DNA of 31,073 bases, from NCBI GenBank assembly GCA_049510055.1, contig JBEKZI010000019.1, forward strand, positions 1 through 31,073, written 5' to 3'. Below are positions 16,152 to 23,627 of this stretch, piece after piece. Both the position numbers and the translations under genes were made by a program. Below the pieces are notes generated by a model that did not search any database, was not told the DNA's origin, and saw only the letters and a list, made by a program, of their open reading frames with translations. The stretch's first letter is position 1, and the number at the start of each line of letters is the position of its first letter. This DNA is from JALHTV01 sp049510055. GTDB taxonomy: Bacteria > Planctomycetota > Phycisphaerae > SM23-33.

Positions 16152-16973
16152 ATGGCGACCAACCTGTTCGACGTCAAAGGCAAATGCGTGGCGATTACCG
16201 GCGGGGCCGGCATTCTGTGCGGCGAGATGGCCAAGGCCCTGGCGGCCGCCGGAGCCAAAGTGGCCGTGCTGGACTTCAACGTCGAGGGCGCCACGGCCGT
16301 CTGCAAGCAGATCACCGACGCCGGCGGGGTGGCCGTGCCCGTCGCGTGCAACGTGCTGAACGCTGAGGATCTCCAAGCCGCCTTCGACGCGACGCTCAAA
16401 CAGTTCGGCCAGGTGGACGTGCTGATCAACGGCGCCGGCGGCAACAAGAAGGAAGCCTCCTGCGTGCCGCCGGCCACGTTCTTCGACCTGCCGGCCGAGG
16501 CGTTCCGCTGGGTGGTGGAGCTGAACTTCATGGGCACGATCCTGCCCAGCCAGGTCTTCGGGCGGTACATGGCCCAGCGCAAAAGCGGCAACATCGTCAA
16601 CATTTCCTCGATGAACGCCTTCCGCCCGCTGACCAACATCGCGGCCTACAGCGGCGCCAAGGCCGCCGTGAGCAATTTCACGCAATGGCTGGCGGTGTAC
16701 ATGGCCACCCGGCACAGCCCCAACATCCGCGTCAACGCCATCGCGCCGGGCTTTTTCGTCACCGACCAGAACCGCTTCCTCATGATGGACGAAAAGACCG
16801 GCAAGCCCACGCCCCGCGGGCAGACCGTTTTGGCCCACACCCCCCAGGGCCGATTCGGCGAGGCGGCGGACCTGACCGGCACGCTGCTGTACCTGGTCAG
16901 CGACGCCTCCAAGTTCATCACCGGCGTGATCATCCCCGTGGACGGCGGATTCAGCGCGTTTTCGGGAGTGTAG
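16152..16973 (+). CDS. SDR oxidoreductase, probable fructuronate reductase (D-mannonate oxidoreductase)
   Basis: This 273-aa short-chain dehydrogenase has the cofactor loop TGGAGILCGEMA (16-27), NGAGG (93-97), and the catalytic Ser153, Tyr166 and Lys170 (YSGAK). The 40-residue region after the active site (FFVTDQNRFLMMDEKTGKPT) and the LLYLVSDASKFITGVIIPVDGGF end fit the SDR-type mannonate oxidoreductases such as B. subtilis UxuB. Such enzymes reduce fructuronate to mannonate, which is what the product of the preceding UxaE gene would need. The gap to uxaE is 21 nt with only a weak purine-rich ribosome site. A different sugar-acid substrate cannot be excluded. Confidence 0.8.
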   Translation: MATNLFDVKGKCVAITGGAGILCGEMAKALAAAGAKVAVLDFNVEGATAVCKQITDAGGVAVPVACNVLNAEDLQAAFDATLKQFGQVDVLINGAGGNKKEASCVPPATFFDLPAEAFRWVVELNFMGTILPSQVFGRYMAQRKSGNIVNISSMNAFRPLTNIAAYSGAKAAVSNFTQWLAVYMATRHSPNIRVNAIAPGFFVTDQNRFLMMDEKTGKPTPRGQTVLAHTPQGRFGEAADLTGTLLYLVSDASKFITGVIIPVDGGFSAFSGV

Positions 16974-16979
16974 CGACAC

Positions 16980-17870
16980 ATGGCGGCGCATTTCGAAACG
17001 CTGAAGAATCTCAAAAAGCAGCATGATTTCTTCGTCGGCATTGACTCCGACGGCTGCGCGTTCGACACGATGGAGATCAAGCACAAGGAGTGCTTCATCC
17101 CCAACATCATCAACTCCTGGGAGCTCCAGGCCGTCAGCAAGATGGCCCGCGAGGTCGCGGAGTTCATCAACCTCTACAGTCCGTGGCGCGGCATCAACCG
17201 CTTCCCGGGTCTGATCATGACCATCGACCTGCTAGCCGAGCGCCCCGAGGCCGCCGAGCGCGGCTACAAGCCCATGGACCTCACGTCGCTGCGGAACTGG
17301 GTCAAGCGCGAGACGGCGCTGGGCAACCCGGCCCTGGAAGCCGAGATCAAGAAGACCGGCGACGCGATCCTGGCTCGCACGCTCGCGTGGTCCAAGGCCG
17401 TCAACGCCGACATCGCCAAGATTGTTCGCAACGTGCCGCCCTTCCCTTTCGTCCGCGAGAGCCTGGAAAAGCTGCGCCCCGTGGCCGACATCATGTGCGT
17501 CTCGGCCACGCCGGGCGAGGCCCTGAAACGCGAGTGGCAAGAACACGACCTCGCCAAGTACACCGTCGTCATCGCCGGCCAGGAGATGGGTTCCAAGACC
17601 GAGCACCTCCAGCACGCCGCGGCCGGCAAGTACGACGCCGACCACATCCTGATGGTCGGCGACGCCCCTGGTGACATGAAGGCCGCCCAGGCCAACGGCG
17701 CCCTATTCTTCCCCATCAACCCCGGCGCCGAAAGCGAAAGCTGGAAACGCTTCGTGGACGAGGGCATCGACTGCTTCCTGAAGGGTACATTCCGCGGCGG
17801 CTACGAGAAAAAACTCATCGCCGAGTTCATGTCCTACCTGCCGTCGGTTCCGCCGTGGAAGAAGGACTGA
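16980..17870 (+). CDS. HAD-superfamily hydrolase, probable phosphatase
   Basis: The 296-aa protein has all four HAD motifs: GIDSDGCAFD with Asp22 and Asp24, Ser175 in CVSATPGE, Lys206 in MGSKTEHL, and the acidic motif MVGDAPGD (225-232). A helical cap of about 130 residues is inserted between motifs I and II, the position of a C1-type cap. The substrate is not evident. Only 6 nt separate it from the SDR gene, so it is very probably co-transcribed with gnd and uxaE. A sugar phosphate or sugar-acid phosphate is a reasonable guess, but the known hexuronate route has no phosphatase step. Confidence 0.82.
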   Translation: MAAHFETLKNLKKQHDFFVGIDSDGCAFDTMEIKHKECFIPNIINSWELQAVSKMAREVAEFINLYSPWRGINRFPGLIMTIDLLAERPEAAERGYKPMDLTSLRNWVKRETALGNPALEAEIKKTGDAILARTLAWSKAVNADIAKIVRNVPPFPFVRESLEKLRPVADIMCVSATPGEALKREWQEHDLAKYTVVIAGQEMGSKTEHLQHAAAGKYDADHILMVGDAPGDMKAAQANGALFFPINPGAESESWKRFVDEGIDCFLKGTFRGGYEKKLIAEFMSYLPSVPPWKKD

Positions 17871-17901
17871 CCTCGCACCCTCCCAAGCAAAGGAGAGGCC
17901 G

Positions 17902-18336
17902 ATGAATGAGATACTCAGTTGCTGCGGGTATCGATGCGACCTGTGCCCCGCTTACCGCCCGAACGTCACCGGCCCGGAGCATCAGCACCGGATCGCCGAG
18001 GGATGGCGGCGGATCTATGAGATCAAGGGGATCGGGCCGGAGAAGATCTGCTGCGACGGCTGCCGCGACATGCGGCCGGAGGCCCGGCGCATCGACATGA
18101 GCTGCAAGGTGCGGCCCTGCGTTCTGGCGCGGGGCCTGGCGACCTGCGGCCAGTGCAAAGAGTACCCATGCGATACCATGAAGCACCTGCCGCAGACTCG
18201 CGCCGCCGTGGAAAGCCGGTCCGGCCTGGCGTTGACCGACGAGGAGTATCGCCTGTTCGTCCAGCCGTATGAGTCCATGAGAAAACCCCCACCGTCAGGT
18301 CGCCACGGCGACTCGCCTGCGGAGAGTGGGAGATAA
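17902..18336 (+). CDS. Cysteine-rich DUF3795 protein
   Basis: The 144-aa protein has twelve cysteines in its first 90 residues, arranged as CC-x3-C-x2-C (7-15), CC-x2-C (50-54), then C68, C73, C82, C85 and C90. The CGYRCDLCPAY opening and CGQCKEYPC end are typical of DUF3795, a family likely to bind metal but without a defined role known to me. A strong AGGAGAGG site precedes the ATG. The 31-nt gap after the HAD gene allows it to belong to the same operon, but a functional link is not obvious. The C-terminal 20 residues are low-complexity. Confidence 0.85.
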   Translation: MNEILSCCGYRCDLCPAYRPNVTGPEHQHRIAEGWRRIYEIKGIGPEKICCDGCRDMRPEARRIDMSCKVRPCVLARGLATCGQCKEYPCDTMKHLPQTRAAVESRSGLALTDEEYRLFVQPYESMRKPPPSGRHGDSPAESGR

Positions 18337-18354
18337 TGTGGTCGGCAAGATCAT

Positions 18355-18380
18355 CCCCGTGCTTACGCGCGGGGCTTTAT
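18355..18380 (+). terminator. Putative Rho-independent terminator after the DUF3795 gene
   Basis: CCCCGTGC and GCGCGGGG form an 8-bp stem (one G-U pair) with a TTAC loop, followed by CTTTAT. The T run is short. It may close the transcript begun at gnd. Confidence 0.5.
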
Positions 18381-18421
18381 GTGAAACGCCTGTGCCACGG
18401 CATATCGAAGGCCGGCCACAA

Positions 18422-18450
18422 TGGACAGAATCGCAAAACAGGAGTAAACT
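18422..18450 (+). promoter_or_regulatory. Putative promoter of the exported repeat protein
   Basis: TGGACA (18422-18427) and TAAACT (18445-18450) are 17 bp apart, matching 5/6 and 4/6. This leaves a leader of about 79 nt before the ATG at 18536, preceded by AGGAG at 18521-18525. Confidence 0.45.
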
Positions 18451-18535
18451 ATCTTCAGGCATGTCGGTCGTCAGGGAGTAGCGCGTACCGCCGAAGTCGT
18501 ACACATGACCTCACAGATCCAGGAGCGGACCCACA

Positions 18536-20851
18536 ATGCCCCCATCATTCGTCAGTTGGGTTGTGATGGTGACCGTGAGCAGTCTGGGCGTTTTGCACTC
18601 TGGAGAACGGATCGCAACCACTCAACGGACAGCCACTTCCTCCCCGGCGACGACCGCTTCCGCTCCAGCCGAACCGACATCTCTTCCGGCCGAACCGACA
18701 TCCGCCCCCTCCGCCCCCGAGAACGCGAATATCTATATCCCCAATGGACCGGTCCGATTCCCCCTGGCCCAGGCCATCCCCCAGGAAATCGCAAACGCTC
18801 TTCCCCGGAACATGGCCACGATGTTCCCCGCCTTCCAGCACAAGCCGTTCGAATCTGCCGGATTTAACCATTTCACCCTACCCTTCCGCTTCGTCAGCAC
18901 GGACGGCACCGGCTGCCAGGAGGAGGCCTACGCTTTTTCGTTTCTCATGTCCTCTTCCCTGGACTGGGCTCGGGGCTGCTACTGCGCCCGACACGTCTAT
19001 TTCGTCTTCAAACGAAATTCCGCCATCATGCAGAAGCTTGCCCACGAGTACGACCCCGCCGTCATCGCCGACAGGCTTCGGGATTGGCAAGCCAGCCACG
19101 CCGTGGGCGGCGAGCTGAGGTGCAGCAAGCAAGGATTCACGGGAACTCTGGAAATCTTTGACCGGACCGGGCAAAAGGTCTTCACGAAAGAATACAAAAC
19201 GCCGCAGAAGTTCTTCGCGTTACTGGGAGACATGGCCGTCGACGGGATCACGTTCTTCGGAACCCGCCCCAACAACGCCCTGGTCAAGCATCTGCACCGT
19301 CCGCGATGCGAGCACGACCAGTCGATCATCGACCTGGGAAAGGCGGCCTTCGCCCCGGAAAGAAGCCAGACGGAATTCGGCCTGTACAAGGCCATCCTGG
19401 AGCGGGACCCCAATTTCGCGGACGTCCGCTACTGGTGGTCCAACCAACGCCTATGGAAGGACTCCGACCGCACCAAATATAACCTTCAGATGATCCTGAC
19501 GATGGAAAGCTATCCCGTGATCGCGGCATTCGGGGAGCTAACCCCTGATGATTGCGCCAACGAAGCCGTGGCGTCCCATTACAGCGCGTGGGTAAAGCAG
19601 ATCAGCGAGCTGGCCGGCAGGGACGTTTCACAAGATACGCAGATTCAACTGCGACAGGCCCTCAATGGCCACCCCATAACTGGGGAGATGCTCGAACGGG
19701 CGACCCAGGAAGCCGGCGAGTACGCCAACGACTATTGGCTGCTGTACAGGCTTGGACGCGTGTATTCCGACGCGGAGTGCAAATTCAACGACTTAGACAT
19801 GGCGGCCAGCATCTACCTAGTAGCGATACAAAACTTCTTTTTGACGGGGACGGGTGGCAAAGGAGACGCCTTCTACAGGTTGGGAGCTGTCCTACATGCT
19901 TTGGGAAGAAATGACCTGGCCGCGGCCGTCCTCATACGGGTTCGATCCCACAGTGAGAGCGATTGGAAACGACTGGAACCGGGCACAGAGGCGGCACTAG
20001 GGGTGGTGCTGATGAAGATGGGCAAATATCAGGAGGCCATCGGACATCTTCGCACTGCCTTTCACACGTCGGATGAAAGTTGGAGAAATGAATGTTTGGT
20101 GGAGGGCGCCGTGGCCGCCGCCCTCGCCGGCCACAACGACGTGCTCGAGCAGATCCTCCGTGACCGGAGATCGGAGGTCGAGAGCTTGAAGATGACCGCC
20201 CTTCTGGAAGCCTATCGCGACCTGCTGGCAGGTCGCCAAGTGGACCTATCGGCCATGGAGAAGCAGTGGGGAGACACCAGTAATTCATGGCGCAGCGAAC
20301 TGTTCCTTGAATTCATAGCGCAGGTCGACATCATGTCCGGCAACTATCGTAGAGAGAGAATGCTGGCCAACTGGTTTCGAGTACAACCCGACAATCGCCC
20401 CCTGTGGATTCTCTACGACGCCTACCTTCGCTACAAAGCGAACAAAGACGCGGCGGCGTTCTACCTGTCGCTGGAGTGGCTGCACGGCGACGATCCCTGG
20501 GTCCACCAGGCCGTGGCCGACTTCAAGGAACGCACGCCGCAGATCGTCACGCCGGGGGCCGATGAGCTGCTAGAAAAGTTGAAAAACTACCCGCCGGTTC
20601 GCTGGCCGGCCCAGACTCAGGACCTCAAGGTCTGGAAAGCCGCCCGAAAGGTCATCGACGCCATTCCCGTCGGGGCCGTCGCGTGCGCCGTTCACGAGCT
20701 GCTGGACAAGGGCCAATACGACAAGGCCCACGAGTTGGCCCTTCGCTACCACAGCCTGTGCACGCAGTCCAATTTCTGCACGCTACAGTCGTACACCAAC
20801 CACTTGATTCATCTTGTGGAACAGGCCCAAGCCGGTCTGCCCGTCCACTAG
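18536..20851 (+). CDS. Exported protein of unknown function with TPR-like repeats (771 aa)
   Basis: I recognise no characterised family. A short hydrophobic N-terminus (SWVVMVTVSSLGV) may be a signal peptide. It leads into a low-complexity Ala/Pro/Thr/Ser linker of about 30-62 containing the repeated unit PAEPTSxPSA. The middle region of about 90-260 is mixed, with a cysteine pair in CYCARH. From about 290 on the protein is helical, with TPR/Sel1-like pieces such as YWLLYRLGRVYSDAE, AFYRLGAVLHALGRNDLAAA and GVVLMKMGKYQEAIGHL. An AGGAG site stands 10 nt before the ATG. GC is moderate in places (31 of 60 bases in line 19441). It faces nadB and seems to be a single-gene unit. Confidence 0.75.
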   Translation: MPPSFVSWVVMVTVSSLGVLHSGERIATTQRTATSSPATTASAPAEPTSLPAEPTSAPSAPENANIYIPNGPVRFPLAQAIPQEIANALPRNMATMFPAFQHKPFESAGFNHFTLPFRFVSTDGTGCQEEAYAFSFLMSSSLDWARGCYCARHVYFVFKRNSAIMQKLAHEYDPAVIADRLRDWQASHAVGGELRCSKQGFTGTLEIFDRTGQKVFTKEYKTPQKFFALLGDMAVDGITFFGTRPNNALVKHLHRPRCEHDQSIIDLGKAAFAPERSQTEFGLYKAILERDPNFADVRYWWSNQRLWKDSDRTKYNLQMILTMESYPVIAAFGELTPDDCANEAVASHYSAWVKQISELAGRDVSQDTQIQLRQALNGHPITGEMLERATQEAGEYANDYWLLYRLGRVYSDAECKFNDLDMAASIYLVAIQNFFLTGTGGKGDAFYRLGAVLHALGRNDLAAAVLIRVRSHSESDWKRLEPGTEAALGVVLMKMGKYQEAIGHLRTAFHTSDESWRNECLVEGAVAAALAGHNDVLEQILRDRRSEVESLKMTALLEAYRDLLAGRQVDLSAMEKQWGDTSNSWRSELFLEFIAQVDIMSGNYRRERMLANWFRVQPDNRPLWILYDAYLRYKANKDAAAFYLSLEWLHGDDPWVHQAVADFKERTPQIVTPGADELLEKLKNYPPVRWPAQTQDLKVWKAARKVIDAIPVGAVACAVHELLDKGQYDKAHELALRYHSLCTQSNFCTLQSYTNHLIHLVEQAQAGLPVH

Positions 20852-20897
20852 GCTCAGGGGACATGGCCCGCTGAAGGCCAGCCATGATGGACGGGGC

Positions 20898-22544
20898 TTA
20901 TTCTGCGATGAGTTGACTGCCGCCGCGGCGGAAAAATTGATGGCGGGCCCAGGCAGGGTTGGTCTTGGGGAAGTCCTCGCGGAAGTGCACGCCGCGGGTC
21001 TCGGTGCGGCGCAGGGCAGCCTCGACGGTCAAATACGCGGCCGTGAGCATGTTCTGTACCTCCCAGCCGGCGCGGTCGAAGAACTCCTTGTCCAGCACGT
21101 ACCGCCCCCAGAAGCAGACAATCTCCAGCGTCTCGGCCAGCCGCTCGCCGCGGCGGACGATGCCGGCGTTGCGCCACATCACCGACCGCAGCGAGTTGCG
21201 GATGTCGGTCAGGTCCATCTCCGTCCGCTGGCTGGGCGGGTTGGTCCAATCGATGGGCCGCGCGGTGAGCTTGTCGTTGCCCTGCCCCGCGGCCAGGACG
21301 GCTACCTGCCCGCAGCGCTGGCCGAAGATGAGCGCCTCGGTGAGGCTGTTGGAGGCCAGGCGGTTGGCGCCGTGCAGGCCGGTGCAGGAGGCCTCGCCGC
21401 AGGCCAGGAGGTGGGTCAGATTTGTGTGGCCGTCGATGTCCACCCACGCCCCGCCGATCATGTAATGGGCGGCCGGATGGACGGGGATGAGGTCCTTGCC
21501 GGGGTTGATGCCGAAGTGCCGGCATTGCTGGTCGATGAACGGGAACCGCTCGGCGAAGCCCTTTTCGCCCATGCCGCGGACGTCCAGAAACACGTGCGTG
21601 GACAAGGTCTGGGCCATGCGGTCCATGATCGCCCGGCTGACCACGTCGCGCGGGGCCAGGTCGGCCATGTCGTGGTACTCAGCCATGAAGCGGACGCCCT
21701 GGCGGTCCACCAGGAAGGCGCCCTCGCCGCGCACGGCTTCGGAGATCAGCGAGCGCGTCGCCCCGGCCACGTAGAGCGTGGTGGGGTGGAACTGCATCAT
21801 CTCGGCGTCGGCCACCGTGCCGCCGGCGCGGAAGACCATCGCGATGGCGTCGGCCGTGGCGCAGGGGGGATTCGTGGTCTCGCGCCACAGCACCCCCGCC
21901 CCGCCGCCGGCCAGGATGGTTACCCGCGCGCGGATGATTTGCAGGCCAAAGCGCGGGTTGAACGTCATCGCTCCCAGGCACGTCGCCCCGGCGCCGCCTT
22001 CGGGCGGATCGGTCAGCAGGTCGATGGCGAAGCATTCCTGGAATATCTTGAGGTTGGGCGTCTGGCGGGCCCGTTCCACCAGCACTTCCGCCAGCGCCTT
22101 GCCGGTGGCGTCGCCATGGGCGTGCACGATGCGGTGGGCGTGGTGCCCGCCCTCCAGACCCAGCGACAGCTCCCCACCGTCCGTGTCGAACCGCACGCCC
22201 CAAGACTGCATTTCCCGCACGTGCCGCGGGGCCTGCTCCACGACGGTGCGGATGACCTCCTCGTTGCCGATGCCACAGGCGGCCGCCAGCGTGTCGGCGA
22301 TGTGCTGGCGCGGGCTGTCGTCGCCGGCCATCACGGCCGCCAGGCCACCCTGGGCGTAGTAGGTGTTGGATTCCATCGCGTCGCCCTTGGTCACCAGGAT
22401 GACCTGGCTGTGGGCGGCGGCTTCGATGGCGGCCCGCAGGCCCGCCGCCCCGCTGCCGATAATCAGCACGTCGGTGAAAATGTGGGGCAGGCGGCGGCTT
22501 TCGAAACTCACCAGGTAGCGGCGCTGGAGAAACGCGCTGTTCAT
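20898..22544 (-). CDS. nadB: L-aspartate oxidase
   Basis: NadB oxidises L-aspartate to iminoaspartate, the first step of de novo NAD synthesis. The 548-aa flavoprotein has the FAD-binding VLIIGSGAAGLRAAI (26-40), the NTYYAQGGLAAV substrate region, MMQFHPTTL, AAHYMIGGAWVD, and HGANRLASNSLTEALIFG. The last block distinguishes this succinate-dehydrogenase-like family. The start at 22544 is chosen because the family begins about 20 residues before the FAD strand, and because this ATG overlaps the stop of the upstream gene as ATGA; the longer reading is out-of-frame translation of that gene. NadA and NadC are not in the window. Confidence 0.96.
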   Translation of the reverse strand: MNSAFLQRRYLVSFESRRLPHIFTDVLIIGSGAAGLRAAIEAAAHSQVILVTKGDAMESNTYYAQGGLAAVMAGDDSPRQHIADTLAAACGIGNEEVIRTVVEQAPRHVREMQSWGVRFDTDGGELSLGLEGGHHAHRIVHAHGDATGKALAEVLVERARQTPNLKIFQECFAIDLLTDPPEGGAGATCLGAMTFNPRFGLQIIRARVTILAGGGAGVLWRETTNPPCATADAIAMVFRAGGTVADAEMMQFHPTTLYVAGATRSLISEAVRGEGAFLVDRQGVRFMAEYHDMADLAPRDVVSRAIMDRMAQTLSTHVFLDVRGMGEKGFAERFPFIDQQCRHFGINPGKDLIPVHPAAHYMIGGAWVDIDGHTNLTHLLACGEASCTGLHGANRLASNSLTEALIFGQRCGQVAVLAAGQGNDKLTARPIDWTNPPSQRTEMDLTDIRNSLRSVMWRNAGIVRRGERLAETLEIVCFWGRYVLDKEFFDRAGWEVQNMLTAAYLTVEAALRRTETRGVHFREDFPKTNPAWARHQFFRRGGSQLIAE

Positions 22545-23095
22545 GGAGCCCCTGAGTCTAAGGCCCGATGCCCTCCCCGCTGTGAGGAAGGAGCCTCTGG
22601 CGGAGGACCGGCTGGCACGTTCTTGGCTTGCTGGATCTTCCCGCGGAGGTAGCCGCGTTCGGTGGGCAGCTTGGCCTCTTCCCAGGCCAGGCGAATGGCC
22701 TCGGCCACGATGGCGTTGTGGCGCTTCAGCTCCTCCAGGATGTCGTAATCCTGCGAGCCCACCGGGGCGGAGAGGAACGTGTCGTGGCAATCGACGCTGA
22801 AGAGAAACACCTCGTCGCGGGGCGGACGGGACAGGCGCATTTTCATGTGCGGGTACTTTTCGTTGCCCAGCCGCAGCGCAAACGACCGCACGCTCTCGAC
22901 GGGGGCGTCGGGCGGATCGTGCTCGATGAACGGCTGCATCAGCCACTCCTCCGCCTGGAAGCCGTCGGGAGGCATGAATCGTGCCAGATGAGGCGGCGGG
23001 GAGGAAGAATAGGCGTAGCGCAGGTACAACTGGATGGCCTTGCGGATGTTTCGGCCGGAAGGCAAGCGGATTTTCTTATGGGAACTTGCGCTCAT
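22541..23095 (-). CDS. Protein of unknown function coupled to nadB (184 aa)
   Basis: I do not recognise this protein. Residues 1-40 are basic and helical (SGRNIRKAIQLYLRYAYS). A Pro-rich section with PPDGFQAEEWLMQPFIE follows, and the centre has a beta-rich stretch RSFALRLGNEKYPHMKMRLS and DEVFLFSVDCHDTF. A final helix (DILEELKRHNAIVAEAIRLAWEE) precedes a Pro/Gly-rich tail. There is no signal peptide. Its stop overlaps the nadB start as ATGA, so the two are translated together. It may be a small accessory to NAD synthesis, but nothing in the sequence proves this. Confidence 0.8.
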   Translation of the reverse strand: MSASSHKKIRLPSGRNIRKAIQLYLRYAYSSSPPPHLARFMPPDGFQAEEWLMQPFIEHDPPDAPVESVRSFALRLGNEKYPHMKMRLSRPPRDEVFLFSVDCHDTFLSAPVGSQDYDILEELKRHNAIVAEAIRLAWEEAKLPTERGYLRGKIQQAKNVPAGPPPEAPSSQRGGHRALDSGAP

Positions 23096-23149
23096 CGCCG
23101 ACCCACTGTTTATTAAGCCGCTCTCATAGTGCGGCGCAGACCGCCAGGG

Positions 23150-23174
23150 ATTATACTCTAGAGCAGGCTGTCAA
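23150..23174 (-). promoter_or_regulatory. Possible promoter upstream of the unknown gene-nadB unit
   Basis: On the minus strand a perfect TATAAT (23150-23155) and a perfect TTGACA (23169-23174) are present but only 13 bp apart, which is too close for normal sigma-70 use. The -10 may work with another upstream contact. Confidence 0.3.
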
Positions 23175-23209
23175 GCACGGACAAGCCCACAGGACTAGTT
23201 AATTACGGC

Positions 23210-23608
23210 ATGGCCCGTCGGCGACCCCTTGTCATCGTTGTTGAAGACGACGTCGAGATGAACGACCTGGAGCGCGAGTTCCTGGCCGTTCGAGGCATGG
23301 ATTCGGTGCCCGCCTATTCCGGCGCCCAGGCGCTGGAGCTTTCCGCCAAGTGCAAGGCCGACGCCTTCCTGCTGGACGTCATGCTGCCCGAGATGGACGG
23401 CTTCGAGTGCTGCCGGCGCCTGCGGCAGACCGTGAACCCCGCCACGCCGATCATCATCATCACCGCCCTGGACGCCGAGGACTGCCGCCGCCGCGGCTAC
23501 CAGGCCGGCGCGAACGCCTACTTCGCCAAACCCTTCAATCCCGACGAGGTGGTGGAAACCCTCTGCCGGCTCCTGGAAAAAGCCCGTCCGGGCAAGTCCT
23601 CCCGCTGA
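23210..23608 (+). CDS. Stand-alone response-regulator receiver protein
   Basis: The 132-aa protein consists of one receiver domain. The acidic pocket E12-D13-D14, phosphoacceptor Asp56 in FLLDVMLPEMDG, Thr85 in IIITALD and Lys107 in FAKPF are all present. There is no output domain, so it probably acts by protein contact or as a phosphate relay, like CheY or Spo0F. The ATG has no close ribosome site; AGGA lies 15 nt upstream. It is convergent with a histidine kinase whose gene ends 20 nt away, the obvious candidate partner, although the two are not in one transcript. Confidence 0.93.
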   Translation: MARRRPLVIVVEDDVEMNDLEREFLAVRGMDSVPAYSGAQALELSAKCKADAFLLDVMLPEMDGFECCRRLRQTVNPATPIIIITALDAEDCRRRGYQAGANAYFAKPFNPDEVVETLCRLLEKARPGKSSR

Positions 23609-23627
23609 CTCCGCGGCCGGCGGCGGC

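Noticed and set aside
14601..17084. Two long minus-strand frames opposite uxaE and the SDR gene
   Set aside because: Both are shadows of well-supported plus-strand genes in one operon.
20852..20897. Terminator between the exported protein gene and nadB
   Set aside because: Only a 5-bp TGGCC/GGCCA stem with a 7-base loop and no T run is present.
20814..22652. 612-codon plus-strand frame opposite nadB
   Set aside because: NadB shows complete family motifs on the minus strand; the frame is a GC-driven shadow.
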